A stretch of 64,000 bases of DNA from Gammaproteobacteria bacterium (GTDB lineage Bacteria; Pseudomonadota; Gammaproteobacteria; JACKNK01), in assembly GCA_024234895.1 (NCBI GenBank), contig JACKNJ010000005.1, positions 124,001 through 188,000 on the forward strand, read 5' to 3'. Position numbers and translations under genes: made by a program. Positions 26,153 to 34,558 of this stretch are shown here, piece by piece. Below the pieces are notes generated by a model. That model was not told the origin of the DNA. It did not search any database and worked only from the letters and a program-made list of their open reading frames with translations. Position 1 is the stretch's first letter; each line of letters opens with the position of its first letter.

Positions 26153-26227
26153 GTAGGAGCGGCTTCAGCCGCGATCGGCCACCGGATGGGTCACCTGAAC
26201 GCCGATCGCGGCTGAAGCCGCTCCTAC
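26153..26227. repeat. GTAG/CTAC hairpin pair (BIME-like), GTAGGAGCGGC type
   Basis: GTAGGAGCGGCTTCAGCCGC and its inverted partner ending GCCGCTCCTAC enclose about 25 bp. Each arm also holds its own GCGGCTTCAGCCGC palindrome. Relatives occur at 49009-49081 and 50735-50804, and one arm at 18777-18800. Confidence 0.85.
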
Positions 26228-26246
26228 GGTGGGACGCCGTATCGGT

Positions 26247-26975
26247 TTACGGCGAGGTGTCTTCCTGGTCGTCGTCGGCGGGACACGCGATTGTGTCGAT
26301 TGCCGAGTAGGCCTTGCCGAGCCAGACCTTCACGCGCTGGCGTTCCATGATGCCCAGGGTCGGGCCGAGGTCGGGGTCGCGGTTGTTGGCGGCCGCCCAG
26401 AAGCTGCTGCCGAAGTGGTCGATCTTGTTCATGGTCGGCGGGTGCAGGCCGCCGAGGTCGATCACCACGGCGCCGGTTTCCTCGAAACGGGTGCGGGCGT
26501 CGGAGGCATCGAAGGCGCTAAAGTCCCGACCTCGTCCGTGGTTGCGCACCAGCACGTAATGCATGGCCGCGGCGTAGTCGGCGAGCAGGACGTCGAGCAG
26601 CTTGAGGCTGTCGTGGCCATCGTCCATGACGTGCCAGTACACCAGTTTGAGATTCATCTCGGCGGCCAGCGTGGGCAGGTCGTTGTCGAGAATCCAGGCG
26701 CGCAGGAAGCGCGAGGTCTGCGCGGCCAGGTCGACGATCACGCTGACGTTCTGTTCCGCCGCGATCTCGACGATCTGGTCGGCGCTTTCGAAGGTGTCGA
26801 TGTCCAGCGCCTGGCTGAAATCGCCATAGAAACGCAGCATTGCGCCGTGCGAGGCGTCGCTGTCGAAGACGCGGAAGGGGATGCCGTTATCGATGTGGTA
26901 CTGGGCGAGGACGCGCGCGGTGACGGATTTGCCGACACCGCCTTTCTCGCCGCCGATGAAATGGATGCAGGCCAT
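26247..26975 (-). CDS. MinD/ParA-family P-loop ATPase of unknown role
   Basis: From MACIHFIGGEKGGVGKSVTA the 242-residue protein has the deviant Walker A (GGEKGGVGKS) of the MinD/ParA/CobQ group, a Walker A'-like FRVFDSDASHGAML and VSVIVDLAAQT. The C-terminal half (MDDGHDSLKLLDVLLADYAA, GAVVIDLGGLHPPTMNKIDH) has no motif I can assign. It does not carry the DNA-binding features of plasmid ParA and no ParB-like gene is adjacent. It lies between yaiI and the flagellar filament cluster. The ATG fits the P-loop position better than one 13 codons upstream. Confidence 0.75.
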   Translation of the reverse strand: MACIHFIGGEKGGVGKSVTARVLAQYHIDNGIPFRVFDSDASHGAMLRFYGDFSQALDIDTFESADQIVEIAAEQNVSVIVDLAAQTSRFLRAWILDNDLPTLAAEMNLKLVYWHVMDDGHDSLKLLDVLLADYAAAMHYVLVRNHGRGRDFSAFDASDARTRFEETGAVVIDLGGLHPPTMNKIDHFGSSFWAAANNRDPDLGPTLGIMERQRVKVWLGKAYSAIDTIACPADDDQEDTSP

Positions 26976-27346
26976 GGGCGCTCCGGTGGGTGGTGGATGG
27001 CCAGGGGAACGCAAACATCAGGCCACGCGCAGTCCCCGCGGCGGGGGCGATCAAGGCGCGGGCAAGTCCATGAATCGATGAGGGAATTCGGATGGCGTTG
27101 ATGGTGTGATCGGTCGAGCGCCCGATTGAGCTGCCGGCGAGCGCACTGAAATCAGGCGCGGCGATGTCCAACCTGGAACAGTTGCTCCGGTTTGGGGCGT
27201 GGGTAGGGCGGAAGCCGCAGGCGTTCCGCCGGATGGCGGCGGGCGTGAGCAGTACGCGACGAAACCGTAGGTTGGGTTGGCCGTTCCCCGCGCTGTTGGC
27301 GGAACGCCTGCGGCTTCCGCCCTACGGTGCGTCAGGATACGTAGGG
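26976..27346. other. Intergenic region between the ATPase gene and fliT
   Basis: About 370 bp without a credible gene. Its main content is the GTAG/CTAC hairpin pair at 27203-27325. The rest is high-GC with no terminator I can identify for fliT. Confidence 0.5.
27203..27325. repeat. Large GTAG/CTAC inverted repeat, GTAGGGCGGAAGCC type
   Basis: The left arm GTAGGGCGGAAGCCGCAGGC and the right arm (complement, ending GGCTTCCGCCCTAC) are perfect partners about 20-25 bp long. The central loop of about 70 bp has a further GTAGG at 27268. The arms share the GTAGGGCGGA start with the element at 18436-18509. Confidence 0.8.
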
Positions 27347-27715
27347 TCAGACGGCGGCGTAAGCCTTCCGGGCCTGTCGGCCACGGCGCAGCTCGCTGAG
27401 CTGGGCGGCGACGGCATCGCGTTCGCGGGTGGCGATGGCAGTGAGCTGGCGGCTGATGTCGAGGATGCGACCGAGCGGTTTGGCCCAACGCTGTTTCTCG
27501 ACCGGGTTCAGCGGGATCTCGCTGAGTTGCCAGGCCAGGCGCTGGCGTTCGTGATCGTGCTCGCTGACGGCCGCCCACGACGACGCCTCGGCCTCGGCGA
27601 GCATGGTCTCGCTGAGGTCCAGGATGCGTTGGAGAATCTGGGCCTTGCGGGCCTGTTCGTCGGGCAGTGGCATCTGCACGACGTTTGCGGCGCCGGTGTT
27701 GATCGGTGAGCTCAT
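27347..27715 (-). CDS. fliT: FliT-like flagellar chaperone
   Basis: A 122-residue, mostly helical protein (ARKAQILQRILDLSETMLAE, PLGRILDISRQLTAIATRER) encoded directly after fliS. Size, composition and position match FliT, the FliD export chaperone that in some bacteria also modulates the flagellar regulators. Sequence motifs are weak in this family, so the call rests on context. The distance to fliS is 88 bp. Confidence 0.7.
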   Translation of the reverse strand: MSSPINTGAANVVQMPLPDEQARKAQILQRILDLSETMLAEAEASSWAAVSEHDHERQRLAWQLSEIPLNPVEKQRWAKPLGRILDISRQLTAIATRERDAVAAQLSELRRGRQARKAYAAV

Positions 27716-27803
27716 GGCACGAACCGGATTGCTGATGGTGGGGATGGCGGAACCATCGGGGATGCGCCAGATATTCCCTGGGCATCCCCGACGATGGACG
27801 ACA

Positions 27804-28199
27804 TCAGTTCTTTTCCGAGGTCACTTTCCAGGCGTCACGGATCGGCGTGAGCAGCTTGATCACTTCGTCGATCTTGGCGACGTCGTTGTGCAGGTTGGCC
27901 TGGGTCAGCTGGCGCAGCATGTAGTCGTAGAGCGCGTCCAGACGCTCGGCGAACTCGCCGCCTTTCTCCATGTCGAGGCTGCGCTGCAACTCGACGATGA
28001 TGGCGGTGGCCTTGCTGATCATCTCGCCCTTGCGGGCGGTCTGTTCGCGTTCGATATAGCCCTTGGCGGCGGCGAGACGATCCACGGCGCTTTCGAAGAG
28101 CATGTAGACCAGTTCGGCAGGCTTGGCGTCGACGATGGCGCTGGCGATGCCCACGCTGCTGTAGCTGGCGGCAGGGTTGGAGCTGTTGGTGTGATACAT
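27804..28199 (-). CDS. fliS: Flagellin chaperone FliS
   Basis: The 131-residue protein contains the FliS core: ASPAELVYMLFESAVDRLAA-like helix 1-2 (written here as DAKPAELVYMLFESAVDRLA), KATAIIVELQRSLDMEKGGE and LDALYDYMLRQLTQANLHND. It binds the C-terminus of FliC in the cytosol and prevents early polymerisation. It is downstream of fliD with a 36-bp gap and probably belongs to the same operon. Confidence 0.95.
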   Translation of the reverse strand: MYHTNSSNPAASYSSVGIASAIVDAKPAELVYMLFESAVDRLAAAKGYIEREQTARKGEMISKATAIIVELQRSLDMEKGGEFAERLDALYDYMLRQLTQANLHNDVAKIDEVIKLLTPIRDAWKVTSEKN

Positions 28200-28235
28200 G
28201 GGGGTGTCCTCGTTGGTTACAGGTGCGATCAGGGG

Positions 28236-30263
28236 TTACTTGTCCTTGCTGTAGAAGCTGCTTAGAGCATCCAGCTGGGCGGTAAGGAAGTCCCCGGTCG
28301 CGGTGAGCTGCGACAGGGTGCTGTCCAGACGGTTGTACTGCGCGTTAAGGCGGTCTTCGAGTTTGGTCACGCGGTCGTCGAGCGCGGTGCGCGCGTCGTC
28401 GATGTCGTTCTGTTGATCGTCAAGCGAGTCAAGGCGGTCCTGGATCAGGCCGTTGGCGCTCAGGTAGGCGTCCATCAGCCCGGTCAGGCGCCCGGCGATG
28501 CCGGTCGAATAACTGATGCCGCCGCGCGCGCCGGTGACACCGCCGGTCACTTCGACGGTCAGGCCGTCGGCGTTGCCGGAACCGGTCAGGTAACGACCGC
28601 TGCCGGTCGCCGCGATGCCGCCGATCGAGCCGGCGACATCCAGGCCAACGGTGCTGGTTCCGATCAGGGTGCCGAAGCCGACCGTGCCGGCCAGCCCGGC
28701 ATCGGCGCTGGTGATCGCGACGCTGGAATCGCTGCCGTGACGCGACGAGTTGATGACGATGTGGCCATCGTCGAAGGCGACGCTGACGCTCAGGGCGGCG
28801 GATTTCAGGAAACTGTCGTTGTTGATGCGCGCGGCGATCTCCTCGGCCAGCGCGTCACCGTCGTCATAGGTGGCGTGGGTCAGGCTGATGGTGCTGGACA
28901 GGGTGCCGTCGAGGCGCAGGGCGAAGTTGTCGTTGCTGCTGTCGATGGTCAGCGGGAAGCCGCCGGTGTTGACTCCCTGATAGCTGCCCTGGGTGGCGAG
29001 CTGGCTGATCGAGATCGGATAGTGGCCGGCGACGGTATTGCTGCCGCCACGCACGTAGTCGATCAGCGAATCATCGGTGACCGCGCCCGCGCCCCACAGG
29101 CGCGCGACGCTCTCCATGTCGCTGGTCAGGGCGGCGTCGAGCTTGCTGGCGTCGACGCGGAGGCGGCCGTCGGCCTGGGTGCGGATGCCGATGTCCATCA
29201 GCGAGTGGAAATCGCCACGGGTGCCGTCGATCTCGGCGCTGACGATGCGTCGCACCTGCGCTTGCAGGTTGCGCAGCATCGGGTCGCCGAGCATCACCCC
29301 GGCCTGGCCCGTGTCGGCATCGTACTTGCCGAGTTCGCGGAAACTGTCGGCGAGCACGTTGAAGGCGTTGACGAAGTCCTCGATCTTGCCGCGCGCGCTG
29401 TCGACGTCCTGTTCGACGCGCAGGATCGCGGCCGATTCGGTGACGTTCTTCAGGTCCAGGGTCACGCCGCTGATGACGCCGCTGACGGTGTTCGACGAGC
29501 GGGTGATGCTGAGGCCGTCGACGGTCAGTTCGGCGTCCCGGGCGGCCACGGTCTGGGTCATGTTGCGGCCCGCGTCGACGTCGGCTTCCGGGTCGTAGGC
29601 GAGCCGGGACAGCCCGGCCTGATTGGTATCGTCGCCGTCGTTGTCGTCAACCGTGACCTTCAGACTGTTTTCCGCGCCGCTGTCATTCGAGGTGAACACC
29701 AGGCGGTTGCCGGTGCCGTCGTTGACGATGTTCGCGGTGATGCCGATGTCGGCGTCGTTGACCGCGTCGCGGATGCCCTGGAGGCTGCCGTCGGCGGCGC
29801 CGATGTCGACGCTGACCGACGGTTTGTCGACGTTCGACGTGAACGTCCCGGCGTCCGTGTCGAAACTGCCGAATGAGAAGGTCAGGGTGCCCTGGCCGAT
29901 CGTCGCGGTGGTGTCCTCGAAGGCAGCGGACGCGAGCTTGTGGCTTTGCGCGAGCTGATCCACCTCGATGCTGTACTGGCCGGGCCGGGCGATGCTGGAG
30001 GCGGTCGCGCCGACGCTGTCGATATCGGTGCTGGTCAGGGTCAGCGGCGCGAAGGTGCGCGCCGAACTTAGCGAGGACAGGGTCCCCTGGAAGTCGGACA
30101 TGGCGCTCTTGAGCAGCCCGACCGCGGAGATTTCGGCGGTGACCGTGGCTTCCTTGTAATCGAGGCGCGGCTCGGCGGCGGTGCGCTCAGCCTCGACCAG
30201 CTGGCTGACGATGCCGCTGATGTCGAGGCCGGAGCCCAGGCCGGAAACGGTGATGGATGCCAT
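28236..30263 (-). CDS. fliD: Flagellar filament cap protein FliD
   Basis: The 675-residue protein is longer than most FliD proteins (about 450-480). The N-terminus MASITVSGLGSGLDISGIVS and the coiled-coil C-terminus (DDQQNDIDDARTALDDRVTK, TQL/LDALSSFYS-type end) are diagnostic. FliD caps the filament and folds incoming flagellin. The middle region is a large Asp/Ser/Gly-rich hypervariable part, which explains the extra length and parallels the enlarged flagellin. Confidence 0.93.
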   Translation of the reverse strand: MASITVSGLGSGLDISGIVSQLVEAERTAAEPRLDYKEATVTAEISAVGLLKSAMSDFQGTLSSLSSARTFAPLTLTSTDIDSVGATASSIARPGQYSIEVDQLAQSHKLASAAFEDTTATIGQGTLTFSFGSFDTDAGTFTSNVDKPSVSVDIGAADGSLQGIRDAVNDADIGITANIVNDGTGNRLVFTSNDSGAENSLKVTVDDNDGDDTNQAGLSRLAYDPEADVDAGRNMTQTVAARDAELTVDGLSITRSSNTVSGVISGVTLDLKNVTESAAILRVEQDVDSARGKIEDFVNAFNVLADSFRELGKYDADTGQAGVMLGDPMLRNLQAQVRRIVSAEIDGTRGDFHSLMDIGIRTQADGRLRVDASKLDAALTSDMESVARLWGAGAVTDDSLIDYVRGGSNTVAGHYPISISQLATQGSYQGVNTGGFPLTIDSSNDNFALRLDGTLSSTISLTHATYDDGDALAEEIAARINNDSFLKSAALSVSVAFDDGHIVINSSRHGSDSSVAITSADAGLAGTVGFGTLIGTSTVGLDVAGSIGGIAATGSGRYLTGSGNADGLTVEVTGGVTGARGGISYSTGIAGRLTGLMDAYLSANGLIQDRLDSLDDQQNDIDDARTALDDRVTKLEDRLNAQYNRLDSTLSQLTATGDFLTAQLDALSSFYSKDK

Positions 30264-30306
30264 GTGTCAAATCTCCATACACTTCGTGTCAGTGTTTCAG
30301 TTACAT

Positions 30307-30322
30307 CTCAAGAACAGTGCCA
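30307..30322 (-). promoter_or_regulatory. Sigma-54-like element upstream of fliD
   Basis: On the minus strand TGGCAC-TGTTC-TTGAG matches the sigma-54 consensus except that the -12 GC is GA. It lies about 45-60 bp before the fliD ATG, where a FleQ/FleR-dependent promoter would be expected. The altered -12 dinucleotide makes function uncertain. Confidence 0.4.
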
Positions 30323-30363
30323 ATCTGCTGCAAGCCGCTGGGTCGTGTTCGATGGCGTCCATG

Positions 30364-30807
30364 TCAGAAGTGCTCATCGACGAGGAAACTCGAGGTCGCC
30401 TCGCGCACGGCGGAGGGCTGAAGCATGTCCAGCTCTTGCAGGCGCTCCATCAGGCGCAGGGTGTCCTCGTGGGGAATCTGACGCAGGACCTCGCCACTGT
30501 CGTGATCCTTGACAAGGATCACCGTGCGGTCGGTCGCTTCGTCATGCTGGAACTCGACGGTGTGCTGGAATCTCTCCATCGCCTGGTTGAGGAGTTCGAC
30601 GGTGCGGGCGATGTCCGTTTCATCGATCGCGCGGGCGCTGAGGGCCTCGGCCTTGTTGAGGTTCGTGCCGGCATCGGGCATGACGGGCTGATGACGCTGC
30701 GCGTTGTCGCCGAGGATGCTGGTGTGGGAACCGCTGAGCGCGCTGACGGAGCCGGTATCCGCGGGGCGCAGCTGGTAGATGGAGACGGTGTCGAGTTCGT
30801 TTGCCAT
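30364..30807 (-). CDS. flaG: FlaG-family flagellar protein
   Basis: The 147-residue protein has a variable N-terminal half and the FlaG core in its C-terminal half: ELLNQAMERFQHTVEFQHDE, TVILVKDHDSGEVLRQIPHE and DTLRLMERLQELDMLQ. FlaG influences filament length. It is flanked by fliC upstream and fliD downstream, as in Pseudomonas and Vibrio. The start MANELDTVSIYQ is chosen; upstream in-frame sequence runs through a GTAGGGTGC-type repeat. Confidence 0.9.
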   Translation of the reverse strand: MANELDTVSIYQLRPADTGSVSALSGSHTSILGDNAQRHQPVMPDAGTNLNKAEALSARAIDETDIARTVELLNQAMERFQHTVEFQHDEATDRTVILVKDHDSGEVLRQIPHEDTLRLMERLQELDMLQPSAVREATSSFLVDEHF

Positions 30808-30891
30808 GGTTTTCGCGTCCGAAAAGCAGGTTGGCGGGTGTCCGTGCGGTCGTTCCGTCGGTGGGCGTGTTCGTCGCGCCGCCGTGTCTTC

Positions 30892-30946
30892 GTAGGGTGC
30901 CAATCGCACCGTTCGGCGGTCGGTGGGGTGCGCATGGCGCACCCTG
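30892..30946. repeat. GTAG hairpin pair, GTAGGGTGC type (partly degraded)
   Basis: The left arm is GTAGGGTGCCAATCGCACC and the right arm GGTGCGCATGGCGCACCCTGC. The right end has CTGC instead of CTAC and the left arm has lost complementarity in the middle. It is a decayed relative of the elements at 40393-40457 and 63126-63200. Confidence 0.6.
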
Positions 30947-31059
30947 CGGTTGCCGGTGTTCGAGATCCTTCGCGGTGATTTCAGGAGCCGTCTCGCCCGC
31001 TCGCGGAGGAGGCGGCTCTTGAAATCACAGCCCCGACGAGGGCTGTGAGGTGGAGGAAA

Positions 31060-31086
31060 CACCGGGTGGGTCATCCCCACCCGGTG
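31060..31086 (-). terminator. Terminator-like hairpin after fliC
   Basis: On the minus strand CACCGGGTGGG-GATGA-CCCACCCGGTG forms a perfect 11-bp stem followed by TTT, 18 bp after the fliC stop. The short T-run makes full termination uncertain, so some read-through into flaG is possible. Confidence 0.65.
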
Positions 31087-31104
31087 AAGGGCTCGGCCAG
31101 GGGA

Positions 31105-33372
31105 CTAGCCGATCAGGGACAGGACCTGCTGCGGGGCCTGGTTGGCCTGCGCCAGCATGGCGAAGCTGGCCTGCTGCAGGATCTGGTTGCGCGTCATCTC
31201 GGAGGACTCGACCGCGAAGTCGGCGTCCATCATCCGCGAGCGGGCCGCGGTCTGACTCTCGATGGCGTTGTCCAGGGTGCTGATGACGGAGTCAAAGCGG
31301 TTCTGGATGGCACCGAGCGAGCTGCGGGTCTTGTCGACCTGGGCGATCGCGCCGTCGATCACGCTCATCGCGTTCACCGCACCTTCCTGGGTGCTGATGT
31401 CGATGTTGTGCACGCTCGACAGGGTGCTGGTGTTGGCCTCGCTGGCAGCGGTGTTGAAGAGCGAGGAGTTGCCGCCCTTGACATCGTTGTCGACCGAGGA
31501 GAACACGTTGAAGCCAGAACCCGACTTGAAGGTCACTTCACCGCCGACGACCGTGGAGTCGTTGCCGTCGTTGACCAGGCCGCCGTCATAGACGGTGGTG
31601 GCCGCGCCGCTGCCGCCGGTGACGGTCATGGAGACTTCGTTGCCATCCATGTCCGCCTCGGTCGCGCCGGAAGCCGCCGAATGGGTGAAGTCCTCGATGA
31701 CGATGTTCTCGCCGGTGCCGAGGGTCAGCTCCAGGCTTTCGCCGGAACTCGACAGGGCCGCGGTGATGCCGGTGGTGCCCGTCTTGTCGTTGATCGCGCT
31801 CACCAGGGCGGACAGGTCACCGGTGGTGACGGCCGCACTGATCGCGACGCCTTCGGTGTTCTGACCATAGAGGTTGAAGCCGACCGTGCCGTCTTCGCTC
31901 AGGCTGCCAAGGGTCGCCGAGGTGCTGGCTTCCGCAGTCACACCGGTCTCGGAAGAGACGGCGTTGACGGCGGTCGCGATGCCGGCGGCGGTCGCGTTGG
32001 CGGAGATCGAGACATCGGCGGAGCCTTCGCTACCGACCACGGTGACGGTCTGGGCCGCGACGCTGTTGCCGTAGGCGGCAGCGTTGTTGACCTGATCGTT
32101 CACGTTCGCCAGGGCGACGTTGGACGCATCGGCGGTGACGGCAACGTTGGCCGCCTCCGAGAAGGTCTGGTCAGACGCGCTGGACTGGATCGTGTAGCCG
32201 TTGGCCATGGTCACGGAGACCTTGCCGCCCGCGGTGGTGGTGTCGGCCGCGGCATCGTCCAGGTCCAGGGTCACGGCAGCGCCGGACAGACCCGCGACGT
32301 CGACGGTCGCAGTGGCGGAAGAACCGTCCTGACCGGCGTCGGCGAAGGTGATGTCGAGGTCATGACCGTCGGAGTTCTGGATCAGCAGCTTGCTGCCGTC
32401 CATGCCGGCGACCACGCCCGCGTCGGACAGGGTGCTGTTGTTGTTGATCGCGTCGCGCAGGGCCGCGAACACCTGGTCCTGAGACGAACCGGTGGTCACG
32501 CCGGCCAGGGTCAGGGAGGCGCTGTTGGCGCCGCTGCCCACGGTCACGGTGATCGCGTCGGCACCGCCGGCGACCCAGCTGTCCAGCTCGAGCTTGTTGT
32601 ACGCGGTGGCGGTCACGCCGTTGACGGCGCTCAGGTTGGTGGCGGTGGTGGAGGCCTCTTCGTTGGCACCCACGGTGACGTTGGCAACGGTGGAACCGTC
32701 GGCGTCGAGGATGCTCAGGGTCTCACCGGTGTAACCGTTGGCGCCGGCGGCAGCAGCAGCGGCCTGCGCGACACCGACTTCGGCGCCATCGGCGTCGACG
32801 CGGGTGCCACTGGTGGCGACGGTGATGCCGGAGGTGCTGTTGTCGGTCGTGGTCTGGTGCGAACCCAGAGCGGTGGCGCGGGCGTCACCGATGTTCATGC
32901 TGATGGTCTGACCGGCCTTGTCGCCGATCTGGAACGTCGCGTTCGACAGCGAACCGTCGAGCAGCTTCTGACCGTTGAAGGTGGTGTTCTCACCGATACG
33001 GTTCAGTTCGGCCTGGAGCTGGTTGACCTCGTCCTGCAGGGACGCGCGGTCCGAAGAAGAGTTGGTGCCGTTGGCGGACTGCACGGACAGCTCACGGATG
33101 CGCTGCAGGATGTTGTTGGTCTCGTCCAGAGCGCCTTCAGCGGTCTGCGCGAGAGAGATGCCGTCGTTGGCGTTGCGGATAGCCTGGGCGTTGCCACGGA
33201 TCTCCGAGGTGAAACGGTTGGAGATGGACAGGCCGGCGGCGTCGTCCTTCGCGCTGTTGATGCGCAGACCGGAGGACAGACGCTCCATGGAGGTCGCCAT
33301 GCCGGACTGAGCTTCTTCGGCGTTGCGACGCACCATCAGGGACGTGATGTTGGTGTTGATGACTTGGGCCAT
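31105..33372 (-). CDS. fliC: Flagellin FliC
   Basis: The 755-residue protein is large for a flagellin (usual range about 280-550). The N-terminal D0/D1 region (MAQVINTNITSLMVRRNAEE, LSSGLRINSAKDDAAGLSIS, ELSVQSANGT) and C-terminal D1/D0 region (ARSRMMDADFAVESSEMTRN, QILQQASFAMLAQANQAPQQ) are well conserved. The insert between about 180 and 640 is Ala/Thr/Val/Ser/Gly-rich with very few Lys and Arg and would form large surface domains. It is the first gene of the filament cluster on this strand, and its product is exported through the flagellum with FliS. Confidence 0.96.
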   Translation of the reverse strand: MAQVINTNITSLMVRRNAEEAQSGMATSMERLSSGLRINSAKDDAAGLSISNRFTSEIRGNAQAIRNANDGISLAQTAEGALDETNNILQRIRELSVQSANGTNSSSDRASLQDEVNQLQAELNRIGENTTFNGQKLLDGSLSNATFQIGDKAGQTISMNIGDARATALGSHQTTTDNSTSGITVATSGTRVDADGAEVGVAQAAAAAAGANGYTGETLSILDADGSTVANVTVGANEEASTTATNLSAVNGVTATAYNKLELDSWVAGGADAITVTVGSGANSASLTLAGVTTGSSQDQVFAALRDAINNNSTLSDAGVVAGMDGSKLLIQNSDGHDLDITFADAGQDGSSATATVDVAGLSGAAVTLDLDDAAADTTTAGGKVSVTMANGYTIQSSASDQTFSEAANVAVTADASNVALANVNDQVNNAAAYGNSVAAQTVTVVGSEGSADVSISANATAAGIATAVNAVSSETGVTAEASTSATLGSLSEDGTVGFNLYGQNTEGVAISAAVTTGDLSALVSAINDKTGTTGITAALSSSGESLELTLGTGENIVIEDFTHSAASGATEADMDGNEVSMTVTGGSGAATTVYDGGLVNDGNDSTVVGGEVTFKSGSGFNVFSSVDNDVKGGNSSLFNTAASEANTSTLSSVHNIDISTQEGAVNAMSVIDGAIAQVDKTRSSLGAIQNRFDSVISTLDNAIESQTAARSRMMDADFAVESSEMTRNQILQQASFAMLAQANQAPQQVLSLIG

Positions 33373-33762
33373 GACTGATTACCTATGTCTGTGGTGAGGG
33401 GCTGGCCTGGTGCGTCTAAGGGTGAGGTTCTCTCATCGGCTTCTATGGCACGGAGAACTCGGTTTGGTGCATCAAGCCTCGAAGAAGAAATCCGCCGAGA
33501 TCCGAAATTCATTAGGGGTTTTGCTGATTGTGTGAGTGGTTATTTTTAAGTTATTGAATTTAATAATTAAATTTCCTCATTGCGGATGGCCTCCCGAGGC
33601 GTGAATGAGGTTTTTTCGCGGGAATCTCCGCCTGGGAAGGGGTTTTGGCGGAAGGAGGCGCTAGCCGGACGACGGGCTCACCGCACTTGTTCCGGCGATG
33701 CGTGGAGAAGCGGTGTCTTGATTCGCGGGGTTGCCGTCGATCCATGCCGTATCCTTGTCGAC
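33373..33762. other. fliC promoter region between divergent fliC and gloB
   Basis: This stretch of 390 bp has no credible gene. It holds a sigma-28-like element at 33433-33440 and a strongly AT-rich block at about 33536-33577, unlike the surrounding GC-rich DNA, which may act as an upstream activating sequence for fliC. The gloB promoter must lie in the right half. Confidence 0.5.
33433..33440 (-). promoter_or_regulatory. Sigma-28 (FliA) -10 element of fliC
   Basis: On the minus strand GCCGATGA resembles the FliA -10 box GCCGATAA and lies about 60 bp before the fliC ATG. A -35 box at the expected 15-bp spacing (AGTT) is poor compared with TAAA. Confidence 0.45.
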
Positions 33763-34542
33763 ATGCTTGAAGCCATTGCCGTACCCGCCTTCGCGGACAA
33801 CTACATCTGGCTGTTGCCGGATAACGGGCAGCGCCATGTCGCGGTCGTCGATCCCGGTGATGCCGAACCGGTGATCGCGGCCTGCGAGCGTCTCGGCGCG
33901 ACGCCGAACGCGATCCTGATCACGCATCGCCATCGCGACCATGTCGGTGGGATCGAGCAGCTGAAGGCCCGATATCCCGGGCTGAAGGTGTATGGGCCCG
34001 CGCATGAGCCCATTCCGGCCATCGACGTCCGCCTGCGCGACGGCGACGTCGTGAAGCTGGCCGAACAGGGGCTCCGTTTCACGGTATGGGAGGTGCCCGG
34101 CCACACCGAGGGACACATCGTCTATGTCGGGGAGGGCGCGCTGTTCTGCGGCGACACGCTGTTCGGGGCGGGCTGCGGTCGGGTGTTCACCGGCGACCAC
34201 GTGGCGATGCACGCCTCACTGGCGCGTCTGCGCGAACTGCCCGGCGACACCGCCGTCTACTGCGCGCACGAATACACGCTGGACAACATCGGCTTCGCGA
34301 AGTGGGTCGAGCCGGACAACCTCGCGCTGTTGCAACGCGAACGCGACAGTCAGGCGGCGATCGACGCGGATCGGGCAACAGTGCCGTCGACCATCGCGCT
34401 GGAGCGCGCGACCAACCCGTTTCTCCGTTTCGACGTGCCGGGCGTGCGGGCGATGGCGGCGCGGCATGCGGATGCAGCGCCGGTCGATGACGCCGAGGTG
34501 TTCCGGGCGTTGCGGGAATGGAAGGATCGGGAATACGACTGA
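33763..34542 (+). CDS. gloB: Hydroxyacylglutathione hydrolase (glyoxalase II)
   Basis: The 259-residue metallo-beta-lactamase-fold enzyme hydrolyses S-lactoylglutathione to lactate. The start MLEAIAVPAFADNYIWLLPD is characteristic, the zinc motif is THRHRDH, with further ligands in VPGHTEGH, LFCGDTLFGAGCGR and CAHEYT. It is the normal length for GloB. Upstream in-frame sequence has no homology, so the ATG at MLEAIAV is preferred. It is convergent with the parA-like gene, with a 16-bp gap. Confidence 0.95.
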   Translation: MLEAIAVPAFADNYIWLLPDNGQRHVAVVDPGDAEPVIAACERLGATPNAILITHRHRDHVGGIEQLKARYPGLKVYGPAHEPIPAIDVRLRDGDVVKLAEQGLRFTVWEVPGHTEGHIVYVGEGALFCGDTLFGAGCGRVFTGDHVAMHASLARLRELPGDTAVYCAHEYTLDNIGFAKWVEPDNLALLQRERDSQAAIDADRATVPSTIALERATNPFLRFDVPGVRAMAARHADAAPVDDAEVFRALREWKDREYD

Positions 34543-34558
34543 GCCCGGATGGCGGGGC

